DNA from: Doryteuthis pealeii
Lineage: Eukaryota > Mollusca > Cephalopoda > Myopsida > Loliginidae
Length of the DNA stretch: 64,000 nucleotides
NCBI GenBank assembly: GCA_023376005.1
Contig: CM042148.1
Location: 67,518,501 to 67,582,500 of the forward strand
Reading direction: 5' to 3'
A program made the translations under genes and the position numbers. Under the pieces are notes generated by a model. The model searched no databases and was not told the DNA's origin. It worked only from the letters and a program-made list of their open reading frames with translations. The first letter of the stretch is position 1. Each line of letters starts with the position of its first letter. This document shows, in pieces, positions 1 to 11,341 of this stretch.

Positions 1-53
1 TCGTTATTCTGTGATAAAAAATTTCTTATTAACCTTCCATATACCAAACAAAT

Positions 54-100
54 GCCCTGAAGATGATCTAATTAATAGATCGAAACACTGCAGCGTCGGC
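54..100 (+). ncRNA. Hammerhead-like motif, left-arm copy
   Basis: The same structure as 17038-17085 in the opposite arm: CTGAAGA 57-63, stem II 65-81, GAAA 82-85, GTC 95-97. Confidence 0.5.
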
Positions 101-352
101 CAATAAACTCACGACCTAAACTCATTTAAACCTGTGTTTTTCCTTCTTTCTTAATATACTACATACCGTCGGATTCACTTCCTTTTCTTCACACACATAT
201 CATATAATATATGTGACATCATACACATACGCACAAACAAAAATATGCACACGTACAAGCAAAAAACAATCCGCAAAACGAGAATACAGTTTAAAAAAAC
301 GCACAACATTTGACCATTTACACCATTTCTGTCATTTCAAAGAAACGTTGTT

Positions 353-393
353 TTACCTGATGAATGCTTTCAGCAAGAAACCGCTGGTTGTAA
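353..393 (+). ncRNA. Hammerhead ribozyme motif, left-arm copy
   Basis: 41 bases mirroring 16740-16780: TTAC 353-356, CTGATGA 357-363, stem II 365-375, GAAA 377-380, stem III to 388, GTAA 390-393. Confidence 0.62.
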
Positions 394-1373
394 TTACCGT
401 TCCGAAATAAATAAAATAAAAGCAAAAACTTTTATTTGTTATTTCATTGTACTATATATACTATTACATATATATATATATATATATATATAGGATATCT
501 ACTGAGTCAGAACGAACCTACTATTAGTTTCGCATAAAGCCTTCATTCAGGGCTAAAATCTGACTACAAATTAGCCTTCTCCTAGCGGTTATATGAATAT
601 ATATATATCTTATATACATATATATACATATAAAATGTTTTTTCTTTTGGCCAAATACTATACAATAGATTATTTTTGTTGGTACGAATATCTTGGTCTT
701 TTCTTTTTTTTCAAAAATTTTTTTCTTCCTGGTTGATGTTTGGTAGTATATTTTACAATCAAACCCTGCCGGGGTTTTTCTTTCCGCAAGGATCTACAAC
801 ACGCTTTGTATATTAAATAATATATATATATATATATATATATTATATAGCACACTGATGAGCTAAAACATTATGACTAGTATTAAATGGCAAGATTGAG
901 AGCTACTATCATAAAAATGAATATGTCACCAGGCTTAGAAGCATCATATAAGCAAGTAACGTGGCCTTCATTTTGATCTATTGAATGTCACATTTTATGA
1001 GTAAGAAGAAAGAATTTGAGTGATTTTGATAAATGCTTAACTATTATGACCAGAAAACTAGGTCAATGCATTCTATGAACAGAACATCTTTGTGGGTGTG
1101 CTTAGTTTTTTAGTGAGTATCAGCAATGACCCAAAAGAGGGGAGGAAAAAAAAAATCAATGACCAAACATTGGATGAACCAAAACTTACTGATGTAAAAA
1201 TTGATTAGAGGCTTTTCCACAAGGTCCAAGCCAATATAAGACTACAGTGTCACAAATGCAAACAGCTTTAAGGTGAAGGAAGAAATCTATTACAATACAT
1301 GGTACATTGATTGTTGTTGCTAAAACAAGTCAGAATATCTATTGATAACCAATGATCCACCACTGTAAGCATC

Positions 1374-1578
1374 TTAACTCTCATTCACCCGCGAAGTCAC
1401 ATTCATTTTCCTAACTACCCCAAATGATAGCCTTTGTTTAAATGTGATATTGAACATTTAAAGTCTTTGATTTAAAAAATAACAGGTAACTTTAGAGAAA
1501 TGCCATTTTAGCATTTTTGAGAAATCCTTATAGAATTGGCTCTGACTTAAAAATTCTCAACAGGATGTTAAGAGTTAA
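1374..1578 (-). mobile_element. TTAA-flanked MITE, left-arm copy
   Basis: A 205-bp element with TTAA at both ends and inner inverted ends (CTCT... and ...CAGGATGTTAAGAG). Mirror of 15542-15762. Confidence 0.7.
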
Positions 1579-1934
1579 TAGCCACATGAGTCAGAAGTAA
1601 ATGTTGAATTGGTACCCATTATAGGGATGTGACCTATCTTTTGAATGTCGCCTATGAAATAATGTCTCGTTTATAGTAATGTGGCCTACCATAAAAAGTA
1701 TATTATAATAATAACTCACAACCCAAACCAATTTTAGAATATTTAGAATTAAATAGATCTCGATTCATGTACATTATGATGTAATTCTTTTTAAATTTTC
1801 TTAATTACTATATACAGCTTATGACTGAATTACATTCTTGAAATTGAATATATGTGAAAAAATAATTAGTTTCAATAAATTGCCTACTACTTATATCTAT
1901 AAATATAGTCTTACTGAGGAAGACACTTTCAAAA

Positions 1935-2862
1935 CCGAGGTAGGCCACATACTATAACCGAATCAAAAAGGTAGGCCACAACTATAACCGAATCAAAAAT
2001 AGGCACAAACTATAACGAACAAAAAGTAGCCACAAACTATAACGAATCAAAAAGGTAGGCCACATACTATAACAGAATCAAAAAGGTAGGCCACAAACTA
2101 TAACGAATCAAAAAGGTAGGCCATCATACTATAACAGAATCAAAAGGTAATCCACAAACTATAACCGAACAAAAAGGTAGGCCACAAACTATAACAGAAT
2201 CAAAAGGTAGGCCACATACTATAAACGAATCAAAAAAGGTAGGCCACATACTATAACAGAATCAAAAAAGGTAGGCCACATACTATAAACAGAATAAAAA
2301 AAGGTAGGCCCACATACTATAACAGAAATAAAAAAGGTAGCCACATACTATAACAGAATAAAAAAGGATAGGCCACTACTATAACAGAATCAAAAAAGTA
2401 GGCCACAACTATAACAGAATCAAAAAAAGCACATACTATAAACCGACAAAAAGTAGGCCACATACTATACGAATCAAAAAGTAGCCAAAACTATAACCGA
2501 ATCAAAAGGTAGGCCACCATACTTAACGAATCAAAAAGTAGCACAAACTATAACCGAATCAAAAGGTAGGCCACATACTATAACAGAATCAAAAAAGGTA
2601 GGCCACATACTATAACAGAATCAAAAAAGGTAGGCCACATACTATAACAGAATCAAAAAAGGTAGGCCACATACTATAACAGAATCAAAAAAAAGGTAGG
2701 CCACATACTATAACAGAATCAAAAAGGTAGCCACATACTATAACAGAATCAAAAAAGGAGGCCACATACAATACAGATCAAAAAAGGAGCCACATACTAT
2801 AACAGAATCAAAAAAGGTAGGCACATACTATACAGATCAAAAAGTAGCCACATACTATAACG
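1935..2862 (-). repeat. 31-bp tandem array, left arm
   Basis: About 30 units of a 31-bp repeat (consensus pieces GTAGGCCACATACTATAAC and (A/C)GAATCAAAAAG). Many units have one- or two-base losses. It is the mirror of 14329-15180. Confidence 0.95.
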
Positions 2863-3289
2863 GCACCATTGTATCTATAAAAGATCACTTGGTCCAATGA
2901 GTTTCATTTGTTCTGAATAAAGTAGACAACTCAATACATGGTATGTTAACCTGGAGATGCATTGTATGAAAACAATCTGGTGGACAGTATGATGATTTAA
3001 GCATTATTTTGGGTATTATTTTTCATGGGAAGATATTTTGTCATGTATCACCTATTTCAACATTAGTAAAGACTAGATACACCTCTTTATGCAACAACCT
3101 ATACAATGGCATCTTCAGAAGGACAATGTCCTCTATCACACTGTACAAAAATGTATGGAATGATTTCAGGAACATGTAGAATACTTTATTATGTTCTGGC
3201 CACTAAATTTTCTAAAATCTCCAATCTCATGAACACTTATGGGAAATGTTAGAATAAGTTACTCTACATGTTACAATATTATGTGTAGC

Positions 3290-3665
3290 ATTAAATTGTT
3301 GATGGACCCTGGTAGCGAGAATTCTAAGGGGTTTACAGATCAGAGAATGGGAAAACTACACAGGACGCGTTATAGCTTCCTGACGCCAGAGGCGGAAATA
3401 TTGCGATCACGTGATTAGTTTCAAACCTCAGATTGACGCAGAATAGACCTGCTACTGCAGGCTGGTTCTCACCCGCCATGGCGAATAAGGAGGGTTAAAT
3501 AAATCTTGATCAAGAAAATAAAAGTCTTGTGTAGTGATTAATTGCATGACTAAAAACTAGTTAAGAAGACAGCTGGATGACAAGATGACAGCTGAGAAGT
3601 AGAAGAGGTAACATGGCGACTAGAGGTAGTAAGGAAGAAATGAAGAACAAGTAAGCTCAACTTTG
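3290..3665 (+). mobile_element. Possible retroelement leader/LTR remnant, left arm
   Basis: GC-richer block with GCCAGAGGCGGAAATATTGC, the E-box palindrome ATCACGTGAT (3408), an AATAAA (3520) and ATGGCGAC starting a 13-codon frame. The same layout (AGAGGCGGGAAAACCGC, TCACGTGA, AATAAAAG, ACATGGCGACC) occurs at 56385-56760. Mirrored at 13515-13890. Confidence 0.45.
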
Positions 3666-3742
3666 TCTCTCTCTATCACAGTCTCCTCTCTCAATTATAT
3701 ACCTGATATTCAGTATATACGGCTATACAACATACAAAACAT

Positions 3743-4120
3743 AGCTGAACTGCACAAAGGTGTCAAAATTAGGGTGATCCAGGAAAACAGAAACCACAAA
3801 TTTTATAATAAAACTTTAATTTTAACTATGGGGTCTAGGGTTAGGGTTGGGTAGATTAGTTAGGTTAGTTTAATCGGAAAATGAATAAATAATTTGGGTT
3901 CTGTTTTTTCTGGTCACTCTGTATACGGTGACCCCAAAAAAACAGAAACCACAAATTTTGTAATAAAACTTAATTTTAACTAGGGATTTAGGGTTAGGTT
4001 AGGCTTAGGCTTAGGGTTGGGTTGGGCGGTTTAAGGTTAGTTTAATGGGAAGATAAATAAATAATTTGGGTTCTGTTTTTCTGGGTCACCCATATTTTGA
4101 CACCTTTGTGTAAGTCAGCC
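3743..4120. mobile_element. Foldback MITE with telomere-like loops, left-arm copy
   Basis: Outer ends CAAAGGTGTCAAAATTAGG / TTTGACACCTTTGTG. Inside are two smaller hairpin halves, each with TTAGGG-like runs (3836-3850, 3988-4020) and the unit AAACAGAAACCACAAATTTT. Mirror of 13067-13451. Confidence 0.75.
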
Positions 4121-4339
4121 CAAAACATTTATTGCATCAGTTAAAGGATATGTTGGTAGCATGCTGCATCAAATTTAAATGTAAACCTTGTTGTGTGTGT
4201 GTGTGTGTGTGCATTAGGGTTAATAGAGCAGTACAAGTCTAATTGAGCCAATATTTCATAATTTCAGAGGAATGTTTATTTACTTTGAGGCTCAATGAAT
4301 AAAGTGAAAAGTTTTCTTATAATAGGTTTAAAAACTCAC

Positions 4340-4443
4340 CTCCAATGTTACCAAGATTTACAGAAACTTCATTTTTCTGGTATAATCGTGGCTTCTGAAC
4401 TTTTAATTTACCTTTCCTTGTGTCCCTTTAAGATTTCCATTGC
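4340..4443 (-). pseudogene. Inverted copy of MPDZ exon 3
   Basis: This is the reverse complement of 12744-12849, 104 nt against 106, with both splice sites present. The three inverted exons keep the order and intron spacing of the right arm, so this is a segment inversion-duplication and not a processed copy. Confidence 0.85.
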
Positions 4444-5017
4444 CTAAAACAAGTAAAAGAAAACCAATAAGTTTCATCATCGAAAATGATGTGCAACCAA
4501 AAAGATAATTTATTGGGTTGGTCAAAATGTTTGTTTGGTTAGTAAAGTAAAAAATAAGAGAATTTAAAAAAGATTTTGACGTTTTCATTTAAATAGCAAA
4601 TTTGCTATGAAAATATAGTCCAGACTTTTTTTTTTTTTGACATGATAAACTTATTAGTTTAATAGATTATAACCAGAGAAAACCAAGCTGGAGAAAATTA
4701 TTGTCCAGTGCATTGATTTGAAATGTTTGGGTATATTTACCCTGTGGTATTATAACTGATTATCAGCAAGTAATGTTGAGTTGATTGCATCAACCTCAAG
4801 TTTTGTACTAACAGTACATAGAATCATTCAGTATGAAATTGCCATGAAACTTCACAGGGCATTTCTAACATTTTCAATCATCCATAGTATCTTCTCCAGT
4901 TCACATCTTTTTAGGCATTTCAGTTGAATTTTTAAAATAAAAATGTTAATATGCCAAAAATGTTATTTCTTTCCATTTTTCCATAACCAAAATAAAAGTT
5001 CAATATTCAAAGTATCA

Positions 5018-5300
5018 GGTATGACCTCATACCCCACTGTATGGGCTGGCACAAGCCTCGTTTTAACGTGGGCCCACCCACAAGCCGAAGCTCATGGGTG
5101 GGAAAGAACAAAATTGTGTCGATCCCTTCGCATCCCCCCCCCTCAGGGGGCGCCTCAGGCGCTGGGCAAATAAACACAGCCCTGCCCCTTTAAGTCAAGG
5201 GGCAGGTATTGCCTGGGGGATAGCCCCCTGGATCGATCTATTAACTTGTAAAGATCCAGGCTGAAGCACTGGACCCTGGCATTGACCAGATCTACATACT
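5018..5300 (-). mobile_element. GC-rich SINE-like retroposon, left-arm copy
   Basis: A 283-bp GC-rich island in AT-rich DNA, flanked by a 17-bp direct repeat CAATATTCAAAGTATCA at 5001-5017 and 5301-5317. A duplication that long points to LINE-mediated insertion. It contains internal hairpins (GGGGGCGCC, GCCCACCCAC). It is mirrored at 11874-12168. Confidence 0.75.
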
Positions 5301-5604
5301 CAATATTCAAAGTATCATCTCATGATAAAACTCAACAAAACTTATCAACTCAATATAACACTAATATTCATTCACTAATAGAATTTATAGTGTAATAAAT
5401 AGAAATGTGCTTGTTTTATAGTTTCAAAAGATTCTTGAAAAAATTCAAATAAAGAAAAAAATTTTCTTGATTTATTAATTTAAAATTTGGGTATATGCAT
5501 TTATTTATTTATTTTATTTTTAATAATAATCACAAGTTTTTCAGTATAATATTAAATAGCAAATTAAATATCATTATTGAAAAAAGGATGTAAACTTTAC
5601 TTAC

Positions 5605-5677
5605 TTTGCCATAGTCAACATTTTCAAAGAGTATCTGTCTATTCCAAAATTTTATCTCCTGGACTCAATAGATTTGC
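5605..5677 (-). pseudogene. Inverted copy of MPDZ exon 2
   Basis: This is the reverse complement of 11487-11561 at 73 nt. One A is missing in GGAATAG and one G in CTTTGAAAA relative to the open right-arm copy. Both losses are in homopolymers, the typical error of single-molecule reads. Confidence 0.85.
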
Positions 5678-5823
5678 CTATAAAAAAAAAATTAGAGAAA
5701 TAAAATTGAAAATATATTTTTGACAGATTCCTAGTTTTAGAAAAATAATCAGAATCAATAGATTATAACAGAGAAAACAAAGAATTTTAAATGGGCATCT
5801 CTTGAAAAAATATCAAAACTCAC

Positions 5824-5918
5824 TTGAGCAACAGCACTTCCTGGAACTATTGACTTAATATACATGTCCAGTCTTTGGCTTTGTCTTCCATTGTTGTAAA
5901 TCCAAAGCCAGAAGGTCC
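5824..5918 (-). pseudogene. Inverted copy of MPDZ exon 1
   Basis: This is the reverse complement of 11251-11341 with splice sites retained. It is 95 nt, two more than the expected 93 (an extra C in AAAGCCAAAG and in GGACATG). It restores the bases missing from the right-arm copy, so the two copies carry independent indels around one open consensus. It lies in the palindrome's left arm. Confidence 0.85.
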
Positions 5919-6372
5919 CTATATAAAAGGTAAAAATATGAATAAGCGTAAGAAAATGAAACAAAAAGTATACATGAATTTATTCGGCAAAAATAATATA
6001 AAGTTTTATATAAACTATTAATATAATTATCCTAAAAAAATATCAGAGTTAAAAACAAAAACAAAGCAAAAATTTCTGGCAATATTTTCTTGTGAACATT
6101 TTAATTTATTTATATAAAATACAGATACTTCAATGAAATCAGTAGTGAATTTACTATATACAAAGAGTACTTTAAAGCATAAATTAATTAGACTAATTCA
6201 CTATTTTCACAATAACTGGAATCCCACTCATTAAAGTTAAATAGAGAATTCCATTTGAATAAGTAATAAAATAAGTGACATAGTGAATGTTAATGTAAAT
6301 AATTGATAAGAATGAGCAAAGATGTATAAAAAGTGCATAAGTAGAATAACCAAAGTTTTCAAAATTCAATAT

Positions 6373-6605
6373 TGTTGTGGGGTTTTAAGGGCAAATAAGA
6401 CAAAACGACAGGTAACAAATGTAGGAAAATGTATTACAAAAAGAGAGACAATTACAGTACACAGAAGTGGGGAATTACGGTCCGACAAATAGAGTTATGA
6501 GCTGACTCGCATTGGCTTACTCTACAAGCCAATAATTTTCCCTTACATTATAGCTAACGCGTCGGCGCATTCCATTAGCTCTATAGGGTATATCACCTAA
6601 TAACA
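6373..6605 (+). mobile_element. Solo LTR-like element, left-arm copy
   Basis: About 230 bases starting TGTTGTGGGG and ending in TAACA, mirrored at 10574-10801 and related to 25957-26187. TG...CA ends and AT-rich 4-5 base flanks fit an LTR or a very small terminal-repeat retrotransposon remnant. Confidence 0.6.
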
Positions 6606-6837
6606 AATATTAAAGAAAATTATCTTCTATTCCAAGTAAATTAAAAAGATAACATAGGGTTTATCTATTGATATAAACATTTTAGACAAGTTATACCAAG
6701 CTTACATGAATACAAAATTTAGAGATGAATTCATTTGTTGGTTAGTTAAAAAAGTTTATTTTCTGTTTGTTATTAAGATCATTCTCTTTCAATATGAATA
6801 CTAATGATAGATTATTACTGATGTTTATTATCAATTT

Positions 6838-8419
6838 TAGATTGGATTTGATAAGCACTGGACATTATAAATAATTGAAAAACCTACTAAAATTTTTTCT
6901 ACCATCAACTAAATTCTTTAGAGAGGATTTTAGCGTATTCAAAACCATATCAAAAGTCATTCTCAGGAAAACTTTAAAATATGAAAACATTATCAATTAT
7001 TAAAAGACATCTCTTTTGTAGATTTTACATAAACAAGATGTTATAAGCATGCTTTTCTTGAAATATGAACATTTATTTAGCTTCCACCAAGCCAGAATGT
7101 GATAAAAGGTTGTTTTAATGTGGGGTACTGGACAGGAAAGCAAGCCTCCAAATGCAGTGATTTAAAAATTGCTTGGATTTACCAGCATTTCTCCTGGGGC
7201 TGCCTCCAGTGATGGTAATATCTTATGAATTTTTTTGAACATTTATTTCTAAAATTTATATATTACTTTTTAATTGTAAAAATCAAATAATGGGGTTAAA
7301 AAAAAAGAAAAAAAAAAAAAGAAAAGAAAAGAAAAAAAAAAGAAGAAAAAAAACTGTGAGCAAAATGCTACACATTTTTTTATAAAATATAGCTATTTAA
7401 AAAAAAAGTTCACATGAAAACCTTTTGTCAAATTTATTTATTTATTATGTTACTTAATTTATTTTCCCTTCTAAGACAGACAGATGAATAAATTCAGACA
7501 CCATAAAGAGCTATTTTTATTAAGGTGTTTTGATAAAGCCAAAACAATAATATGATAAAAAGAAAAAATTGTTATAAAATAATGAAAAAAAATATTGTTT
7601 AAGAAACAGTTTACTCTAAAGTGTGTTATTCTTAAATTTTTTCATTATTTTATAACAATTTTTCTTTAATCATAGTTATGCTTGGCTTTATCAAAACACC
7701 TTAAATAAAATAGCTCTTCATGTGTCGAATTTATTCAAATGTCTTCTTAGAAGGAAAATAATTAAGTAAACATAATAATAAAAATAAATGTTGGACCAAA
7801 AAGGTTTTCATGGTGAACTTTTTTTTTATAATAGCTGATATTTTTAGAAGGATGTGTAGCCATTTTGCTCACAGTTATTTTTTCTTTCCTTTTTTTTTCT
7901 TTTTTCTTCTCTTTTTTTTTTTCTTTTTTTATTTAACCTCCATTATTGAACTTTTTTACAATCTAAAAAAGTAATATATAATTTAGAAATAAATGTTCAA
8001 ACAAAGATTCATAAGATGATTACCCATCACGTGGAGGCAGCCCCAGGAGAAATGCTGGTAAAATCCGCAAGCAATTTTTAAAAATTCCTGCATTGGAGCG
8101 CTTGCTTTCCTTCCAGCTACCCACTATTTAAAACAACCTTGTTATCACATTCTGCTGGTGCGAAGCCTTAAATAAATGTTCATTATTTCAAGAAAAGCAA
8201 TGCTTATAAACCTCTTGTTTATGTAATATCTACAAAAGAGATGGTCTTTAATATGATATGTTTTCAATTTTAAAAGTTTTCTGAGAATGACTTTGATATT
8301 GCGTTTTGAATACGCCTTAAAATCCCTCTCTAAAGAATTTAGTGATGGTAGAAAAAAATATTTTAGTATGTTTTCAATTATTTATTTAATGTCCGTGCTT
8401 ATCAAAATCAATCTAAAGA
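6838..8419. repeat. Inner part of the palindrome, centre near 7612
   Basis: 6838-7612 is matched by the reverse complement of 7613-8419, including the (A/G)-rich tract at about 7295-7350 and its pyrimidine mirror at 7870-7930, and the turn near 7570-7660. On the left it runs straight into the outer arm (1-6836). On the right it ends at the N at 8420. Confidence 0.9.
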
Positions 8420-8420
8420 N
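8420..8420. other. Single ambiguous base (N)
   Basis: This is the only N in the window. It falls exactly where the inner palindrome arm stops matching and the 47-bp tandem array begins, so it may mark a stitched or poorly supported junction. Confidence 0.9.
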
Positions 8421-9537
8421 GTGTTTCTTTTTGATGTATGCTAACTACTGGCAACATTCAACCATCAAAATGTGTTCTTTTTGATGTATGTAACCGACTG
8501 CTGCAACATCAACCCCATCAAATGTGTTCTTGATGTATGCAACTACTGCAACATCAACCATCAAATATGTTCTTTTTCGATGTATGCTAAATACTGCAAC
8601 TCAACCTCAAATATGTTCTTTTTTGATGTATGTAACTACTGCAACATCAACCATCAAAATGTCCTTTTGTGTATGCAATACTGCAACATCAACCATCAAA
8701 ATGTTCTTTTTGTGTATTGCTAACTACTGCAACTCAACCATCAAATGTGTTCTTTTTTATGTATGCAACTACTGCAACTCAACCATCAAATATGTTCTTT
8801 TTGATGTATGCTAACTATGACATCAAATTATGTTCTTTTTGATGTATGCTAACTACTGCAACATCAACCATCAATATGTTCTTTGATGTATGCTAACTAC
8901 TGCAACATCAACCATCAAATATGTTCTTTTGATGTATGCAACTACTGCAACGATCAACCATCAATTGTTCTTTTTGATGTATGCTAACTACTGCAACATC
9001 AACCATCAAATTGTTCTTTTTGATGTATGCTAACTACTGCAACTCAACCATCAAATATGTTCTTTTTGATGTATCTAACTACTGCAACATCAACCATCAA
9101 ATATGTTCTTTTTGATGTATGCTAACTACTGCAACGTCAACCATCAAATATGTTCTTTTTTGATGTATGCTAACTACTGCCAACATCAACATCAAATATG
9201 TTCTTTTTGATGTATGCTAACTACCTTCAACGATCAACCATCAAATATGTTCTTTTTATGTATGCTAACTACTGCAACTCAACCATCAAATATGTTCTTT
9301 TTGATGTACTGCTAACTACTGCAACATCAACCATCAAATATGTTCTTTTGATGTATGCTAACTACTGCAACGTCAACCATCAAATATGTTCTTTTTGATG
9401 TATGCTAAATACTGCACGTCAACCATCAAATATGTTCTTTTTGATGTATGCTAACTACTGCAACGTCAACCATCAAATATGTCTTTTTGATGTATGCTAA
9501 CTACTGCAACATCAACCATCAAATATGTTCCTTTTTT
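8421..9537 (+). repeat. 47-bp tandem array (noisy copy)
   Basis: About 24 units run through TGTTCTTTTTGATGTATGC, then AACTACTGCAAC(A/G)TCAACC and ATCAAATA. Units vary by small deletions and insertions, far more than the clean copy at 26842-27437, which suggests sequencing noise. Open frames here are by-products of the repeat. Confidence 0.95.
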
Positions 9538-10332
9538 GAATGAGTTAGTTTAACTAAGTGTTCAATGCCAATTTAACTACAAACAAAAAAAAATTAAAAC
9601 TTTTTAGGCTACTCAGTTATTTCACCCTTATAGGGAAAATGACAAACACTGCTTAATCATGCAAAACTTCATTAAACCAACGAAAGTAGTTCACTGTAAG
9701 AATTTAAAAAAAAAAAAAGAATTTTTTAATGAAGCACATAGCCACATATTTGTTTTCCTGGATATCCTGATGAGAAGCAGCTGAAAAAAATTAAAATATA
9801 TCCAATATAAGATCAACATGTTTTTTCACAATAAAATTAATCTATTTCATAGAGATTGGACCTCTATGTAAGGAAAACATTATGAAAAAATGTATAATTA
9901 AGATAAGAATATAAAGAAGAAACCAGTCAGTCAATGTTTCCCTCTAATATTTTCATGCTATTAGGAACCAAAAAGCCTGCTGTACAATTGATGAAGTGAA
10001 GTGTGCAGAAAATTATTTTTTATCTTTCAGATGATCATTGATTTATTTTTTGTTTAGAAACAAATCAAAGCAAGAACATTATAAAATTTGCTTATCCAGC
10101 CATGAAGTTTTTTCGTGAACCATTTTTTTTTTTTTAAACTGAAACTTTCAAAATTTGTATGCAGCACTAAAAATTTTACTATGCAGCTTAATCTTTTGTT
10201 TTTAGCTTAGAGAGAACATTGTTTGAATTTTAAATGAACATTAATAATACTAGAAAGGTGCCACAAAAAATGATTTTCTGCTTTCTTATGAAGAATAATT
10301 CACATGGATATTTCTAATCATTTCTCTCGTTA
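9538..10332 (+). mobile_element. Unique tail of the 47-bp-array element, copy 1
   Basis: About 795 bases follow the array and match 27438-28230 nearly base for base, with both matches ending at TTTCTCTCGTTA. With the array it makes a dispersed unit of about 1.9 kb, absent from the left arm of the palindrome. I see no coding frame. Tandem core plus unique tail resembles the layout of non-autonomous Helentron-like elements of molluscs, but I did not confirm their termini. Confidence 0.75.
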
Positions 10333-10573
10333 TCTCTCTCTTTTTTTTGGAATAAACATCAGTAAATAATCTATCATTAGTATTCATATTGAAGAGAAAT
10401 GATCTTAATAACAAAAACAGAAATAACTTTTTTAACTAACCAACAAATGAATTCATCTCCTAAATTTTGTATTCATGTAAGCTTGGTATAACTTGTCTTA
10501 AAATGTTTATATCAATAGATAAACCCTATGTTATCTTTTTAATTTCTTGGAATAGAGATAATTTCTTTAATAT

Positions 10574-10801
10574 TGTTATAGGTGATATACCCTATAGACT
10601 AATGGAATGCGCCGACGGTTACTATAAGTAACAGGGAAAATATGGCTTGTAGAGTAAGCCAATGCGAGTCAGCTCATAAACTCTATTGTCGGACGTAATT
10701 CCCACTTCTCTGTACTGTAATTGTCTACTCTTTTGTTAATACATTTTCCTACATTGTTACCCGTGTTTTGTTCTTATTTGACCCCTTAAAACCCCACAAC
10801 A
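10574..10801 (-). mobile_element. Solo LTR-like element, right-arm copy
   Basis: The mirror of 6373-6605 in the palindrome's right arm. Termini TGTTATAGG...CCCCACAACA are flanked by ATAT on both sides. Confidence 0.6.
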
Positions 10802-11250
10802 ATATTGAATTTTGAAACTTTGGTTTATTCTACTTATGCACTTTTTATACATCTTTGCTCATTCTTTATCAATTATTTACATTAACATTCACTATGTCAC
10901 TTATTATTACTTAAATTCAAATGGAATTCTCTATTTAACTTTAATGAGTGGGATTCCAGTATTGTGAAAATAGTGAATTAGTCTAATTAATTTATGCTTT
11001 AAAGTACTCTTTGTATATAGTAAATTCACTACTGATTTCTGAAGTATCTGTTATTTATATAAATAAATTAAAATGTTCAAGAAAAATATTGCCAGAATTT
11101 TTGCTTTGTTTTTGTTTTTAACTTGAATATTTTTTAGGATAATTATATTAATAGTTATATAAAACTTTATATTATTTTTGCCGAATAAATTCATGTATAC
11201 TTTTTGTTTCATTTTCTTACCTCTTATTCATATTTTTACCTTTTATATAG

Positions 11251-11341
11251 GGACCTTCTGGCTTTGGATTTACAACATGGAAGACAAGCAAAGACTGGAA
11301 TGTATATTAAGTCAATAGTTCCAGGAAGTGCTGTTGCTCAA
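11251..11341 (+). CDS. MPDZ: MPDZ exon 1 of window (PDZ core, frameshifted)
   Basis: The acceptor is TTTTATATAG|GGACC and the donor CTCAA|GTGAGT. The exon opens with GPSGFGF, the carboxylate-binding loop, and closes with [11 protein letters not shown]. It is 91 nt, whereas the downstream phase needs 93. One A is missing in ACAACATGG and one in GACAAGC, so the frame is broken here. The inverted copy at 5824-5918 has those two bases but two different extra ones. The consensus of both copies is open for 31 codons. Base-calling error is more likely than a true pseudogene. Confidence 0.85.

Larger units (their letters stand above)
1..820. mobile_element. Hammerhead-bearing repeat element, left arm
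   Basis: The mirror of 16320-17137 with scattered indels. The frame at 213-410 is a repeat translation that runs through the hammerhead at 353-393, so it is not a gene. Confidence 0.5.

Noticed and set aside
213..410. 65-residue frame
   Set aside because: Lies in the hammerhead-bearing repeat; its mirror copy at the other arm is not open over the same span, and no protein family is recognised.
855..885. CTGATGAGCTAAAAC beside a TA tract as a hammerhead
   Set aside because: No GAAA and no stem II.
3836..4020. Interstitial telomere or chromosome end
   Set aside because: Short, degenerate TTAGGG-like runs confined to foldback loops, with unique sequence on both sides.
8472..9398. Open frames with repeated CNINHQ or ATSTIKY units
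   Set aside because: They follow the 47-bp tandem array in different frames, have no start context and shift with indels.
8421..9537. Regular repeats that could suggest a CRISPR array (also 1935-2862, 14329-15180, 26842-27437)
   Set aside because: Units are contiguous with no unique spacers, the host is an intron-bearing animal, and no cas genes are present.
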